A DNA stretch of 64,000 bases from Roseibium marinum (lineage in GTDB: Bacteria; Pseudomonadota; Alphaproteobacteria; Rhizobiales; Stappiaceae), in assembly GCF_002906165.1 (NCBI RefSeq), contig NZ_PPCN01000003.1, forward strand, positions 186,001-250,000. The letters are read 5' to 3'. A program made the position numbers and the translations under genes. Positions 36,292 to 46,200 of this stretch are shown piece by piece. The notes under the pieces were generated by a model that saw only the letters and a program-made list of their open reading frames with translations, was not told where the DNA came from and did no database searches. The first letter of the stretch is position 1, and the number at the start of each line of letters is the position of its first letter.

Positions 36292-37662
36292 ATGGACCAG
36301 AGAACGGACAGCAGTCCGGACCAGGCGAAAAGCGGCCGCATCGCGCCGGATCCCGGCTATATGCCGGGCTTCGGCAACGACTTCGAGACCGAGGCCCTGC
36401 CGGGCGCGCTTCCCCAGGGCATGAACAGCCCGCAGAAATGCGCCTATGGACTTTATGGCGAACAGCTTTCCGGCACCGCCTTCACCGCGCCTTCCCACCA
36501 GAACGAGCGCACCTGGTGTTACCGCATCCGCCCGTCGGTCAGGCACACCAGCCGGTTCAAAAAGATCGAGCTGCCCTTTTGGAAGTCCGCTCCGAACATC
36601 TGCGAAGATGTGATTTCGCTCGGCCAGTACCGCTGGGACCCGGTTCCGCATCCGGACAGGGACCTGACCTGGCTCACCGGCATGCACACCATGACGACGG
36701 CGGGCGACGTGAATACCCAGGTCGGCATGGCCAGCCATATCTATCTGGTCACCAGGTCCATGGAGGATGAATATTTCTTCTCCGCCGACAGCGAGCTTCT
36801 GGTCGTGCCGCAGGAAGGTGTCCTGCGGTTTTGCACCGAACTCGGCGTTATCGAGCTGGAACCCAAGGAAATCGCAATTCTGCCGCGCGGACTGGTCTAC
36901 AGGGTCGAGGTGGTCGAGGGCCCGGCCCGCGGTTTTGTCTGCGAAAACTACGGCCAGAAATTCGAGCTGCCGGGCAGGGGGCCGATAGGCGCCAACTGCA
37001 TGGCAAACCGCCGCGACTTCAAGACCCCGGTCGCTCATTTCGAGGACCGCGAGGTGCCGTCCACGCTGACCGTGAAATGGTGCGGCCGGTTCCACGAGAC
37101 GAAGATCGGCCACTCGCCGCTGGATGTGGTCGCCTGGCACGGCAATTACGCGCCCTGCAAGTATGACCTTCGCACCTACTGCCCGGTCGGCGCGGTCCTG
37201 TTCGATCATCCCGATCCGTCGATCTTCACGGTGCTGACCGCCCCCTCCGGCGTTCCGGGAACCGCCAATATCGACTTCGTGCTCTTCCGCGAGCGCTGGA
37301 TGGTTGCGGAAAATACCTTCCGTCCGCCCTGGTATCACAAGAACATCATGTCGGAACTGATGGGCAACATCTACGGACAGTATGACGCCAAGCCGCAGGG
37401 CTTCGTGCCCGGCGGCATGAGCCTGCACAACATGATGCTGCCGCACGGTCCCGACAAGAATGCCTTTGAAGGCGCGTCCAATGCGGACCTGAAGGCGGAA
37501 AAGCTCGACAATACGATGTCCTTCATGTTCGAAACCCGGTTTCCGCAGCAACTGACCGAGTTCGCCGCCAAGGAAGCGCCCCTGCAGGACGACTACATTG
37601 ACTGCTGGAACACGCTGGAGAAAAAATTCGACGGCACCCCGGAGGGAACCTGGGAGAAATGA
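36292..37662 (+). CDS. hmgA: Homogentisate 1,2-dioxygenase
   Basis: A 456-residue Fe(II) enzyme that opens the ring of homogentisate to maleylacetoacetate in tyrosine and phenylalanine breakdown. The opening [39 protein letters not shown] is diagnostic. The iron-binding histidines and glutamate lie in the C-terminal half, around [26 protein letters not shown] and [15 protein letters not shown]. The length matches the family. It starts with the ATG after GGGAGGACATC and begins an aromatic-catabolism cluster with the fumarylacetoacetate hydrolase 55 bp downstream. Confidence 0.97.
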   Translation: MDQRTDSSPDQAKSGRIAPDPGYMPGFGNDFETEALPGALPQGMNSPQKCAYGLYGEQLSGTAFTAPSHQNERTWCYRIRPSVRHTSRFKKIELPFWKSAPNICEDVISLGQYRWDPVPHPDRDLTWLTGMHTMTTAGDVNTQVGMASHIYLVTRSMEDEYFFSADSELLVVPQEGVLRFCTELGVIELEPKEIAILPRGLVYRVEVVEGPARGFVCENYGQKFELPGRGPIGANCMANRRDFKTPVAHFEDREVPSTLTVKWCGRFHETKIGHSPLDVVAWHGNYAPCKYDLRTYCPVGAVLFDHPDPSIFTVLTAPSGVPGTANIDFVLFRERWMVAENTFRPPWYHKNIMSELMGNIYGQYDAKPQGFVPGGMSLHNMMLPHGPDKNAFEGASNADLKAEKLDNTMSFMFETRFPQQLTEFAAKEAPLQDDYIDCWNTLEKKFDGTPEGTWEK

Positions 37663-37717
37663 GGCACAGTGGGCAGGCGGAAGTCGAACGCCGCATGCAA
37701 GGGAGCGAAGAGCGATC

Positions 37718-38746
37718 ATGAAACTGGCAACGCTCAAGGACGGCAGCCGTGACGGCAGGCTGGTGGTGGTCAATGACCGGCTGACCTTTTGCACGGATGC
37801 GAGCCATATCGCGCCGACATTGCAGACCGCGCTGGACGACTGGGACGAGGTGGCGCCGAAACTGAAACTGCTTTGCGAAAGTCTCTCCCACGAAGCGGTG
37901 CCGACAATCCGCTTTCACGAGCACGAGGCTCTCTCTCCACTGCCGCGCGCCTACCAGTGGGCGGACGGCTCGGCCTATGTCAATCACGTTGAACTGGTGC
38001 GCAAGGCGCGCGGCGCCAAGATGCCCGAGAGCTTCTGGACCGATCCCTTGATGTATCAGGGCGGGTCCGACACGTTCCTCGCGCCGCGCGACCCGGTCCG
38101 GATGCGCAACGAGGCCTGGGGCATCGACATGGAGGGCGAGATCGCCGTCATCACCGGCGACGTGCCGATGGGCACAGGCCCGGCAAAGGCCCGCGAGGCC
38201 ATCCTGCTTGTCCTGCTGGTCAATGACGTCTCCCTGCGCGGACTGATCCCGGCCGAGCTGTCCAAGGGGTTCGGCTTCTTCCAGTCCAAGCCGTCCTCCG
38301 CCTTCTCACCGGTCGCCGTGACGCCGGATGAACTCGGCGATGCCTGGAAGGGTGGCAAGCTGCATCTGCCGCTGCATGTCGACCTCAACGGCGCGCCTTT
38401 CGGACGGGCGAATGCCGGCATCGACATGACTTTCGATTTCGGCGAGCTGATCGCCCATGCCGCCAGAACGCGGAGCCTCTCCGCAGGCACCATCATCGGC
38501 TCCGGCACGGTTTCCAATAAGCTCGACGGCGGCCCCGGAAAACCGCTGGACCAGGGCGGCGCGGGCTATTCCTGCATTGCCGAGCAGCGGGTCGTGGAAA
38601 CCCTCCTGGAGGGCGAGGCGAGAACCCCGTTTCTGAAATTCGGCGATACGGTGCGCATCGAGATGCTGGACGGCAACGGCCATTCGATTTTCGGAGCGAT
38701 CGAGCAGACGGTTGAAAAACTTGAGGCGGTGGACCCCCACCCCTAA
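37718..38746 (+). CDS. Fumarylacetoacetate hydrolase family protein
   Basis: A 342-residue FAH-fold hydrolase beginning MKLATLKDGSRDGRLVVV. The metal-binding acidic residues are in AWGIDMEGEIAVI (the E-x-E pair) and LLVNDVSLRG (Asp). SVSNKLDG-type GTVSNKLDGG and GQ/AAYSCIAEQR motifs complete the site. It would cleave fumarylacetoacetate to fumarate and acetoacetate, the last step after HmgA. It is immediately downstream of hmgA. The last codons (VDPHP) and stop lie in a 39-bp dispersed inverted repeat. No maleylacetoacetate isomerase gene is in the cluster. Confidence 0.9.
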   Translation: MKLATLKDGSRDGRLVVVNDRLTFCTDASHIAPTLQTALDDWDEVAPKLKLLCESLSHEAVPTIRFHEHEALSPLPRAYQWADGSAYVNHVELVRKARGAKMPESFWTDPLMYQGGSDTFLAPRDPVRMRNEAWGIDMEGEIAVITGDVPMGTGPAKAREAILLVLLVNDVSLRGLIPAELSKGFGFFQSKPSSAFSPVAVTPDELGDAWKGGKLHLPLHVDLNGAPFGRANAGIDMTFDFGELIAHAARTRSLSAGTIIGSGTVSNKLDGGPGKPLDQGGAGYSCIAEQRVVETLLEGEARTPFLKFGDTVRIEMLDGNGHSIFGAIEQTVEKLEAVDPHP

Positions 38747-38891
38747 CCCCTCCCCACAAGGGGGAGGGGGACTGACCTCGTTTCAGGTGAGACCCAGAAA
38801 ACCAGTATTATATTTTCAAGAAAAAACCTCACTGCCGGCAGGCTCTGCGTGATCCCCCTCCCCCTTGTGAGGAGGGGTTAGGGGTGGGGGT
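38733..38891. repeat. 39-bp inverted repeat between the FAH and MBL-fold genes
   Basis: 38733-38771 (ACCCCCACCCCTAACCCCTC then CCCACAAGGGGGAGGGGGA) is the reverse complement of 38853-38891 with one mismatch. The arms enclose 81 bp. The left arm encodes the end of the FAH protein and contains its stop codon. Confidence 0.9.
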
Positions 38892-38929
38892 ACCACACAG
38901 AAGTCTTGTGACAGGCTCTAGGAGAACTG

Positions 38930-39880
38930 ATGACCAAAAAATTCGCATCCGCCGGAGATATGACCGAGAAGGAAATCTCTTTCACGGAAATCGGCCGGGA
39001 TCTGTGGGCTTTCACCGCCGAGGGCGATCCGAATTCCGGGGTCATCATCGGCGACGACAGCGTGATGATCATCGAGGCGCAGGCAACGCCGCGCCTTGCC
39101 AGCAAGGTGATCGAAAAGGTGCGCTCGGTTACCGACAAGCCGATCACCCATCTGGCGCTGACCCACTATCACGCCGTGCGCGTGCTCGGGGCTTCTGCGT
39201 ACGGCGCGCAAACCGTCATCATGAGTGAAAAGGCCCGTTCCATGGTCGCCGAGCGCGGCCAGGAGGACTGGGACAGCGAGTTCGCCCGCTTCCCGCGCCT
39301 CTTTCAGGGGCACGAGAGCATTCCGGGCCTGACCTGGCCGACGACCACCTTCACCGACCGCATGAGCGTCTATCTCGGCAAGCGCCGCATCGACCTGATG
39401 TTTCTCGGCCGGGCCCATACCGCCGGCGACATGGTGGTCTACGTTCCCGACGCCAATGTGATGTTCACCGGCGACATCGTCGAATATCACTCGGCCTGCT
39501 ATTGCGGCGACGGTCACTTCCACGACTGGCCGGGCACCGTGGAGCGCATCCGCAATTTCAATCTCGACGCCATCGCCCCCGGTCGTGGCGATGCGCTCAT
39601 CGGTCCGGACATGGTCAACGCGGCGCTCGATTCCACCCGGGATTTCGTCCGTTCGACCTATCTGCCGGTCGCCCGTGTCGCCCTGCGCGGCGGCTCCCTG
39701 AAGGAAGGTTGGGACGCCTGCCGGGAGGCCTGCGATCCGAAATTCTCCGACTATGCGATCTACGAACACTGCCTGCCGTTCAACGTCGCCCGCGCCTATG
39801 ACGAAGCGCTCGACATCGACACGCCGCGCATCTGGACGGCGGAACGTGATGCGAACATGTGGGCGGATCTGCAAGGCTAA
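38930..39880 (+). CDS. Metallo-beta-lactamase-fold protein of the homogentisate cluster
   Basis: A 316-residue MBL-fold protein starting MTKKFASAGDMTEKEISFTEIG. The usual THxHxDH metal motif reads T-H79-Y-H81-A-V83-R84, so the aspartate and third histidine of the second metal site are missing. The other motif histidine (GRAHTAGDMVVY, His163) and aspartate (FTGD, Asp182) are kept. A one-metal or altered hydrolase is likely. It has GGAG six bases before its ATG. It sits between the FAH gene and a flavin monooxygenase in a cluster known from other alphaproteobacteria; its role is unassigned. Confidence 0.85.
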   Translation: MTKKFASAGDMTEKEISFTEIGRDLWAFTAEGDPNSGVIIGDDSVMIIEAQATPRLASKVIEKVRSVTDKPITHLALTHYHAVRVLGASAYGAQTVIMSEKARSMVAERGQEDWDSEFARFPRLFQGHESIPGLTWPTTTFTDRMSVYLGKRRIDLMFLGRAHTAGDMVVYVPDANVMFTGDIVEYHSACYCGDGHFHDWPGTVERIRNFNLDAIAPGRGDALIGPDMVNAALDSTRDFVRSTYLPVARVALRGGSLKEGWDACREACDPKFSDYAIYEHCLPFNVARAYDEALDIDTPRIWTAERDANMWADLQG

Positions 39881-40094
39881 CCGATGAGCATGGTGCCGGG
39901 CCACGACCCGCGCGAACGACGGGCTGTGCCCTGCTGCACCAGCTTCGGCCACGGGTCCGTTCACGCGGTCAGGTTCACGCCATGCTTTCGGGCACCAGTG
40001 TCGGGCCGCCGCAACTGGACGAGTTCTTTCTGAAATTCGAACGCCATCCGGCGGCCGAAAGATATCTGTGACGCGGGAGCCGGGAGGAGAGCCT
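39881..40094. other. Spacer between MBL-fold and monooxygenase genes
   Basis: Several short frames overlap here; one ends PPQLDEFFLKFERHPAAERYL at 40071. None has a convincing ribosome-binding site, and they may be remnants of a small gene. Nothing is called. Confidence 0.35.
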
Positions 40095-41711
40095 GTGACC
40101 AAATTGTTTGAAGCGCCGCTGTATCCATACAAGCGCTGCGCCGACCAGGACGCCGGCAAGCCGGCACGTCATCCGGTCATCATCGTCGGCGCGGGGCCGG
40201 TCGGTCTGGCCATGGCAATCGATCTTGCCCAGGCGGACATTCCGGTTGTCGTTCTGGACGACAACGACAAGGTGAGCTCCGGCTCGCGCGCGATCTGCTT
40301 TTCCAAACGGACGCTGGAAATCCTCGACCGTCTCGGCTGTGCTGACGAGTTGGTCCGCAAGGGCGTCGTCTGGAACGTCGGCAAGGTGTTCTTCGGCGAC
40401 CGGCAGGTCTACGAGTTCAACCTGCTGCCCGAGGAAGGCCACAAACATCCGGCTTTCATCAATCTGCAGCAGTATTATTGCGAGCTCTACCTGGTCGAGC
40501 GCATCCGGGCGCTGCAGGTGGCGGGCAAACCTGTGGAACTGAGGGGCGGCAACAAGGTCGTCGGTCTCGACCGCAAGGTGGACCATACGGCCCTGACCGT
40601 GCGCACCGTGGACGGCGACTACGATCTGGAAGCCGACTGGCTGATTGCCTGCGACGGGGCCGGATCGCCCACCCGCAAGATGCTCGGGCTGGAGTTCGAG
40701 GGGCGCGTTTTCGAGGACAATTTCCTCATCGCCGATGTGGTCATGAAAGCGGATTTTCCGACCGAACGCTGGTTCTGGTTCGATCCGCCCTTCAATCCGG
40801 ATCAGTCGGCCCTGTTGCACAAACAGCCGGACGGGGTCTGGCGGATCGATCTTCAACTCGGCTGGCATGTCGACAGGGACGAGGAAAAGAAACCGGAAAA
40901 TGTCATTCCGCGGCTTAAAGAAATGCTTGGCGAGGGCGTCGAGTTCGACCTGGAATGGGTGTCGGTCTATTCCTTCCAGTGCTGCCGGATGGAGAAATTC
41001 CGCCATGGCCGGGTGATCTTCGCCGGCGACAGTGCCCATCAGGTCTCGCCCTTCGGTGCGCGCGGCGCCAATTCCGGCTTTCAGGATATCGACAATCTCG
41101 GCTGGAAGCTGAAGCTGGCTCTTTCCGGCAACGCACCGGAAGCATTGATTGAATCATATGATTTCGAACGCGAGACGGCGGCGGACGAGAATATTCTCCA
41201 GAGCAGCCGCTCGACGGATTTCATTACACCGAAATCGGAGATCAGCCGGATCTTCCGCGACGCGGTTCTGGATCTCTCCGAGCGTCATGCTTTCGCCCGG
41301 CCGATGGTGAACTCCGGCCGTCTTTCCGTACCCTGCACATATGACGGCTCGCCGTTGAACGGCCCTGATGCGCAAGGCCTGCCCGCCCGCACCCGTCCCG
41401 GCAGCCCGCCGGTGGATGCCCCGGCCGGCCGGTCGTGGCTGCTGGAGGGAGCCGGTGGCGACTTCACGCTTTTGGGGCTTGGCATCGAGGTGCCCGCGCG
41501 ATCGGAGCTTCTCGGAGTACCGCTGAAGGGTCTGACTATTCAGCACGAGGACATCGGGCCGGAGCTGAGGGCGCGCTATCTGGGGGAAGCGGAAGAGGCG
41601 GTCTACCTGATTCGCCCGGACCAGCATGTCGCGGCCCGCTGGCGGAGCCTCGACTGGACGGCCATAACAGCGGCGCTGTCGATTGCGCTCGGCAAGGGAG
41701 GGGAGATCTGA
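40095..41711 (+). CDS. FAD-dependent aromatic monooxygenase (MhpA/PheA-like)
   Basis: A 538-residue class A flavin monooxygenase. The FAD ADP-binding motif is VIIVGAGPVGLAMA (residues 28-41) and the second FAD motif is VIFAGDSAHQVSPFGARGANSGFQDIDNLGWKL (about residues 306-338). The middle has the DG-type motif LIACDGAGSPTRKML. The closest well-known type is 3-(3-hydroxyphenyl)propionate hydroxylase, MhpA. It hydroxylates an aromatic ring with NAD(P)H and O2; in a homogentisate cluster the substrate could be a phenolic acid. The GTG at 40095 follows GGGAGGAGAGCC. It ends against the DUF2783 gene. Confidence 0.85.
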   Translation: MTKLFEAPLYPYKRCADQDAGKPARHPVIIVGAGPVGLAMAIDLAQADIPVVVLDDNDKVSSGSRAICFSKRTLEILDRLGCADELVRKGVVWNVGKVFFGDRQVYEFNLLPEEGHKHPAFINLQQYYCELYLVERIRALQVAGKPVELRGGNKVVGLDRKVDHTALTVRTVDGDYDLEADWLIACDGAGSPTRKMLGLEFEGRVFEDNFLIADVVMKADFPTERWFWFDPPFNPDQSALLHKQPDGVWRIDLQLGWHVDRDEEKKPENVIPRLKEMLGEGVEFDLEWVSVYSFQCCRMEKFRHGRVIFAGDSAHQVSPFGARGANSGFQDIDNLGWKLKLALSGNAPEALIESYDFERETAADENILQSSRSTDFITPKSEISRIFRDAVLDLSERHAFARPMVNSGRLSVPCTYDGSPLNGPDAQGLPARTRPGSPPVDAPAGRSWLLEGAGGDFTLLGLGIEVPARSELLGVPLKGLTIQHEDIGPELRARYLGEAEEAVYLIRPDQHVAARWRSLDWTAITAALSIALGKGGEI

Positions 41712-41914
41712 TGACGGATATCATCACCAGTCCTAATCTGAAGGAGCCGGACACCTTTTACGCCGATCTTCTGACGGCGCATGAAGGGCTGAGCAAGGCT
41801 GAAAGCGATGCCTATAATGCCCGCCTTATCCTGCTGATGGCCAACCAGATCGGCGATCATGCTGTGTTGAGGAAACTGCTGGACGAAGCGCGCATGATGT
41901 CCACCGGGGCGTGA
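41711..41914 (+). CDS. DUF2783 domain-containing small protein
   Basis: A 67-residue acidic helical protein, MTDIITSPNLKEPDTFYADLLTAHEGLSKAES, ending RKLLDEARMMSTGA. It matches the DUF2783 family, which nearly always occurs beside a flavin monooxygenase of this cluster. Its ATG is the last base of the monooxygenase stop, so the two are translated together. It may be an accessory subunit; no activity is known. Confidence 0.85.
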   Translation: MTDIITSPNLKEPDTFYADLLTAHEGLSKAESDAYNARLILLMANQIGDHAVLRKLLDEARMMSTGA

Positions 41915-42073
41915 AAATCCCCAGCCTTGGACAGGTAAACCGGTTGGTGTTGCCGCGCCTACATTTTGCGACACAATTTCGATTGTTGGAACGGGGGACA
42001 TGGCGTAGATAATTTTCACGGGGGATATGTAAAAATACACAGCATGGATTGCTGAAGCTGAGGGGATTTGTGA

Positions 42074-43252
42074 GTGTCGGTTTGGAAACAGTTCTTGCTG
42101 ACCCTGCTCGTGATCGGCATCGCGGCGGTGATCTGGGTTCGCTACTATCCGGGCGCCGGGGCGCAATTGTCAGCTCTCGGCATTGACTGGCTGTCCTTCG
42201 CGGTGGCCGAGGTCGCGCCGGACGGCGACGGGCAGCCAAGACGCGGACGGGGCGCACCGCAGGGCGCGGTCGTCGTCACGCCTGTGGTGGAAGTCACCAT
42301 CAACGATCGTCTTTCCGCCATCGGCACCAGCATCGCCCTGCAGTCCGTTGCCCTCACACCCTATACCAGCGGCCGGATGACCGAAGTTCTGGTCAAGTCC
42401 GGGGCGGCCGTAAAGCCGGGGGACGTGATCGCCCGGCTCGATTCCGATGCCGAAGAAATCGCCGTCGAGCGCGCGGCCAATGCGCTCAAGGACGCGGAAG
42501 CGCGGCTCCAGCGCATGCAGGCGCTGCTCAGAACCAACACGGCGACCGCCGTTCAGGTCACCGATGCGGACCTTGAGGTGGAGAACGCGCGGCTGCAGCT
42601 TCAGGAAGCCCAACTGGCCCTGTCGCGGCGCTCGGTCGAAACCCCGATCGGCGGGGTCGTCGGCATTCTGCCCATTACCGCAGGCAACTACGTTTCCTCG
42701 CAGACCGTTATCGCCACCATCGATGACCGCAGCGAAATCCTGGTCGATTTCTGGGTTCCCGAACGCTACGCCTCCGCGATCCTGGTCGGCTCGCCGCTGA
42801 CCGCGACCTCCGTGGCGCGCCCGGGTGAAACCTTCTCCGGCGTGATCAGCGCCGTCGACAACCGGATCGACATCGACAGCAGAACGCTCCAGGTGCGGGC
42901 GCGCATTCCCAACAGGGCCGACAAGCTGCGGGCAGGCATGTCGTTTCAGGTGGCCATGACATTTCCCGGCGACGAATACCCGGCGGTCGATCCGCTTGCC
43001 GTGCAATGGGGATCGGACGGTGCCTTCGTCTGGACAGTGCGCGAGGGCAAGGGTGCGCGCGTGCCCGTCAACATCATCCAGCGCAACACGGACAGCGTGC
43101 TGGTCGATGCACCGCTCACGCCCGCCGACGAGGTCGTGACCGAGGGCATTCACCTCGTTCGCCAGGGCGCGGAGCTGGCCATCGCCGGCCGCAAGCAGGC
43201 CCCGTCAGCGGATGAGCCTCCCGGACCGGCCTCGACCGAAAGCGGTTCGTAA
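42074..43252 (+). CDS. RND efflux periplasmic adaptor subunit (membrane fusion protein)
   Basis: A 392-residue adaptor. One N-terminal span (FLLTLLVIGIAAVIWVRYY) anchors it. The lipoyl domain halves flank a helical hairpin (DSDAEEIAVERAANALKDAEARLQRMQALL) and a beta-barrel domain (ILVDFWVPERYASAILVGSPL) follows. The tail is Pro/Ser-rich. It starts with GTG at 42074 after AGGGG. The inner-membrane pump gene begins 18 bp after its stop. No outer-membrane TolC-type gene is in the window, so a shared outer-membrane protein is expected. Confidence 0.9.
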   Translation: MSVWKQFLLTLLVIGIAAVIWVRYYPGAGAQLSALGIDWLSFAVAEVAPDGDGQPRRGRGAPQGAVVVTPVVEVTINDRLSAIGTSIALQSVALTPYTSGRMTEVLVKSGAAVKPGDVIARLDSDAEEIAVERAANALKDAEARLQRMQALLRTNTATAVQVTDADLEVENARLQLQEAQLALSRRSVETPIGGVVGILPITAGNYVSSQTVIATIDDRSEILVDFWVPERYASAILVGSPLTATSVARPGETFSGVISAVDNRIDIDSRTLQVRARIPNRADKLRAGMSFQVAMTFPGDEYPAVDPLAVQWGSDGAFVWTVREGKGARVPVNIIQRNTDSVLVDAPLTPADEVVTEGIHLVRQGAELAIAGRKQAPSADEPPGPASTESGS

Positions 43253-43269
43253 AGGATTGTGAGAACGCG

Positions 43270-46200
43270 ATGAAGATGGATCGTCTCAAGGACCTCGGTT
43301 TCACCGGCCTGTTCGTCCGGCGTCCCGTTCTGGCATTCGTGATCAACATGCTGATCGTGGTGGCCGGTGTCGCCGCGATCTTCGGTGTCGAGGTGCGCGA
43401 GCTGCCCGATGTGGACCGGCCGGTCATCACCGTCAGCACCGAATATCCCGCCGCCGCCGCCGAAACCATCGACCGCGAGGTCACGGGTGTCATCGAGGGC
43501 GCCGTCGCGCGCGTATCCGGCGTCAAGTCGATCTCTTCCTCGTCGTCCTTCGGCCGCAGCCGCGTGACCGTCGAATTCGCGGACAATGTCGATCTCGACG
43601 TCGCCGCCTCCGATATGCGCGATGCGCTGGGCCGCATCGTCAACGACTTGCCGGAAGACGCCGAACCCTCGCGGATCATCAAGGCGGACGCCAACGCGCA
43701 GCCGGTGGTGCGGCTCGGCCTGATCTCCGACAGCATGACGGTCGAGGACATGACCGTTCTGGTCGAGGATGAGATCGCCGACACGCTCGCCGCCGTTCCC
43801 GGCGTCGCCGATGTCCAGGTCTATGGCGACCGCAGCAAGATCTTCCGCATCGATATCGACCAGGCCAAGATGGCCAGCCTTCACCTGACGATTGCCGATG
43901 TGGCCAATGCCCTGTCGTCGATGGCTTTCGACACGCCGGCCGGATCCCTGACCAGCCAGAACCAGGACCTGATCGTGCGCGCCACCGCCGCGATCGATAC
44001 GCCGGAGGCGTTCGAGAACATCATCGTCAACCGGCGCGCCCGGCTTCGGGATTTCGTCACCGTGACGCTCGGGCCGGATCTCGGCCAGACCCAGCTGCGC
44101 GCCAACGGCAAGTCCGGCATCGGCCTCGGTGTCATCCGCTCCGCCCAGTCGAACACGCTGGAGATATCGGAAGGCGTGCGCGCCACCGTGGAGCGCATCC
44201 AGGAGAACCTGCCGGCGGGGACTTCAATCGAGGTGACCAGCGACGACGCCACCTTCATCAACGGCGCCATTCACGAGGTCGAGATCGCCCTGGCCATCGC
44301 CGTCAGCATTGTCCTGCTGATCATCTATATTTTCCTGTGGGACTGGCGCGCGACGCTCATTCCCGGTGTCTCCCTGCCGGTGGCCCTGATCGGCACGCTG
44401 GCGGCAATCTATCTGGCCGGTTTCTCCATCAACATCCTGACCCTGCTGGCGCTGGTGCTGGCCACCGGGCTGGTTGTCGACGACGCTATCGTGGTGCTTG
44501 AAAACATCGTACGCCGGCGCAACGAGGGCATCGGCCCGCGCGCGGCCGCCGTTCTTGGAACGGAAGAGGTGTTCTTCGCCGTTCTGGCGACCACCGCCAC
44601 GCTGATCGCCGTCTTCGTGCCCCTGTCGTTCCTGCCGGGCCAGACCGGCGGCCTGTTCCGCGAATTCGGCTTCGTGCTCGCCATCGCCGTGTTCCTGTCG
44701 TCCATCGTCGCCCTGTCGCTGTGTCCGATGCTTGCCTCGCGTATCCTGAAGGCCCATTCCGGTGAGCGGAAGGAAGGTCACAGCGGTCCCGTAGGTGCTT
44801 TCGGGCGTTTCCTGGGCGGGCTTTACGGACGCTGTCTGAAAGCCTGCCTCGACGCGCCGCTCGTGGTCGTGGTGGTGTCCGTCCTCTTCGCCGCTTCGGC
44901 GGGAGCCCTGTTCGGAACGATCAAGTCGGAACTGACGCCGACCGAGGACCGCTCCATGGCTTTCCTGCGCATTTCGGCCCCGCAAGGGGTCAGTCTCGAT
45001 TATCTGTCCCTGCAGATGCGGCAGATCGAAAATCTGCTGCAGCCCTATCGCGACAGTGGCGAAATCATCAGCACCTTCTCCATTGCCGGAACAGGCGGTT
45101 CCAAGAACAGCGGCTTCATGGTGATGCGGCTGGCGTCCTGGGAGGACCGGACCCGCTCGCAGCAGCAGATCCTGTCGGAAGTCAATGCCCTGGTCCGCGA
45201 TGTTCCGGGCGTGCGCGCCTTCGCCTTCCAGCCCAACAGCCTCGGCATCCGGGGCGCGGGATCGGGTCTTCAGTTCGCCGTCGCCGGCAGCGACTACGCC
45301 CAGCTCGGCGCGGCCGCGGACCGCATCATAGCGGCGATGGAAGAGGACCCGCGCTTCCGTCAGGTGCGCCTGTCGACGGAAGCCACCCAGCCGCAGCTGT
45401 CGGTCTCCATCGACCGGGAACGCGCCTCCGATCTCGGCATCGACATCAACGGCCTCGGCTCGGCCATGCAGGCGATGCTCGACGGACGCAAGATCGGCCA
45501 GGTGTTCATCAACGATCAGGCCTTCGACGTGAAATTCGTCTCGACGACCAATCCGGTCAACGACCCGACGGATATGGAAAACATCTTCATCAGGACCGGC
45601 GACGGCCGCTTCGTTCCGGTCTCCACCATCGCCACGCTGACCGAAAAGGCCGTGCCGCCGTCGCTGGCCCGCGAGCAGCAGCTGCGCTCCGTCGCCATCA
45701 CCTCCGCCCTTGCGCCCGGGGTCGCCCTTGGCGAGGCCTATGGCGCGGCGCAGCGGATCGCCGACCCGCTTCTGCCGCCCGGCGCCCGCATCATCCCGCT
45801 TGCCGAAACCGCGACGCTGGGCGAGCAGTCCTCCAGCATGGCGCGCACCTTCGGTTTCGCCATCGTCATCATCCTGCTGGTTCTGGCCGCCCAGTTCGAA
45901 AGCTTCATCAGCGCCATCATCATCATGGCGACCGTGCCGTTGGGTCTTGCCTGCGCGGTGTTCGCCATGCTGCTGACCGGCACGACGCTGAATGTCTATT
46001 CGCAGATCGGCCTTGTGCTTCTGGTGGGCATCATGGCCAAGAACGGCATTCTGATCGTCGAATTCGCCAACCAGTTGCGCGACCGCGGCCAGAGCGTGCG
46101 CGAGGCGATCGAGAACGCCGCCAACATTCGCCTGCGGCCGGTAATGATGACCATGATCTGCACGATCGTCGGCGGTGTGCCGCTGATCATGGCCAGCGGC

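Noticed and set aside
39859-40071. 70-codon frame between the MBL-fold and monooxygenase genes
   Set aside because: It overlaps the end of the MBL-fold gene, has no ribosome-binding site and resembles no family.
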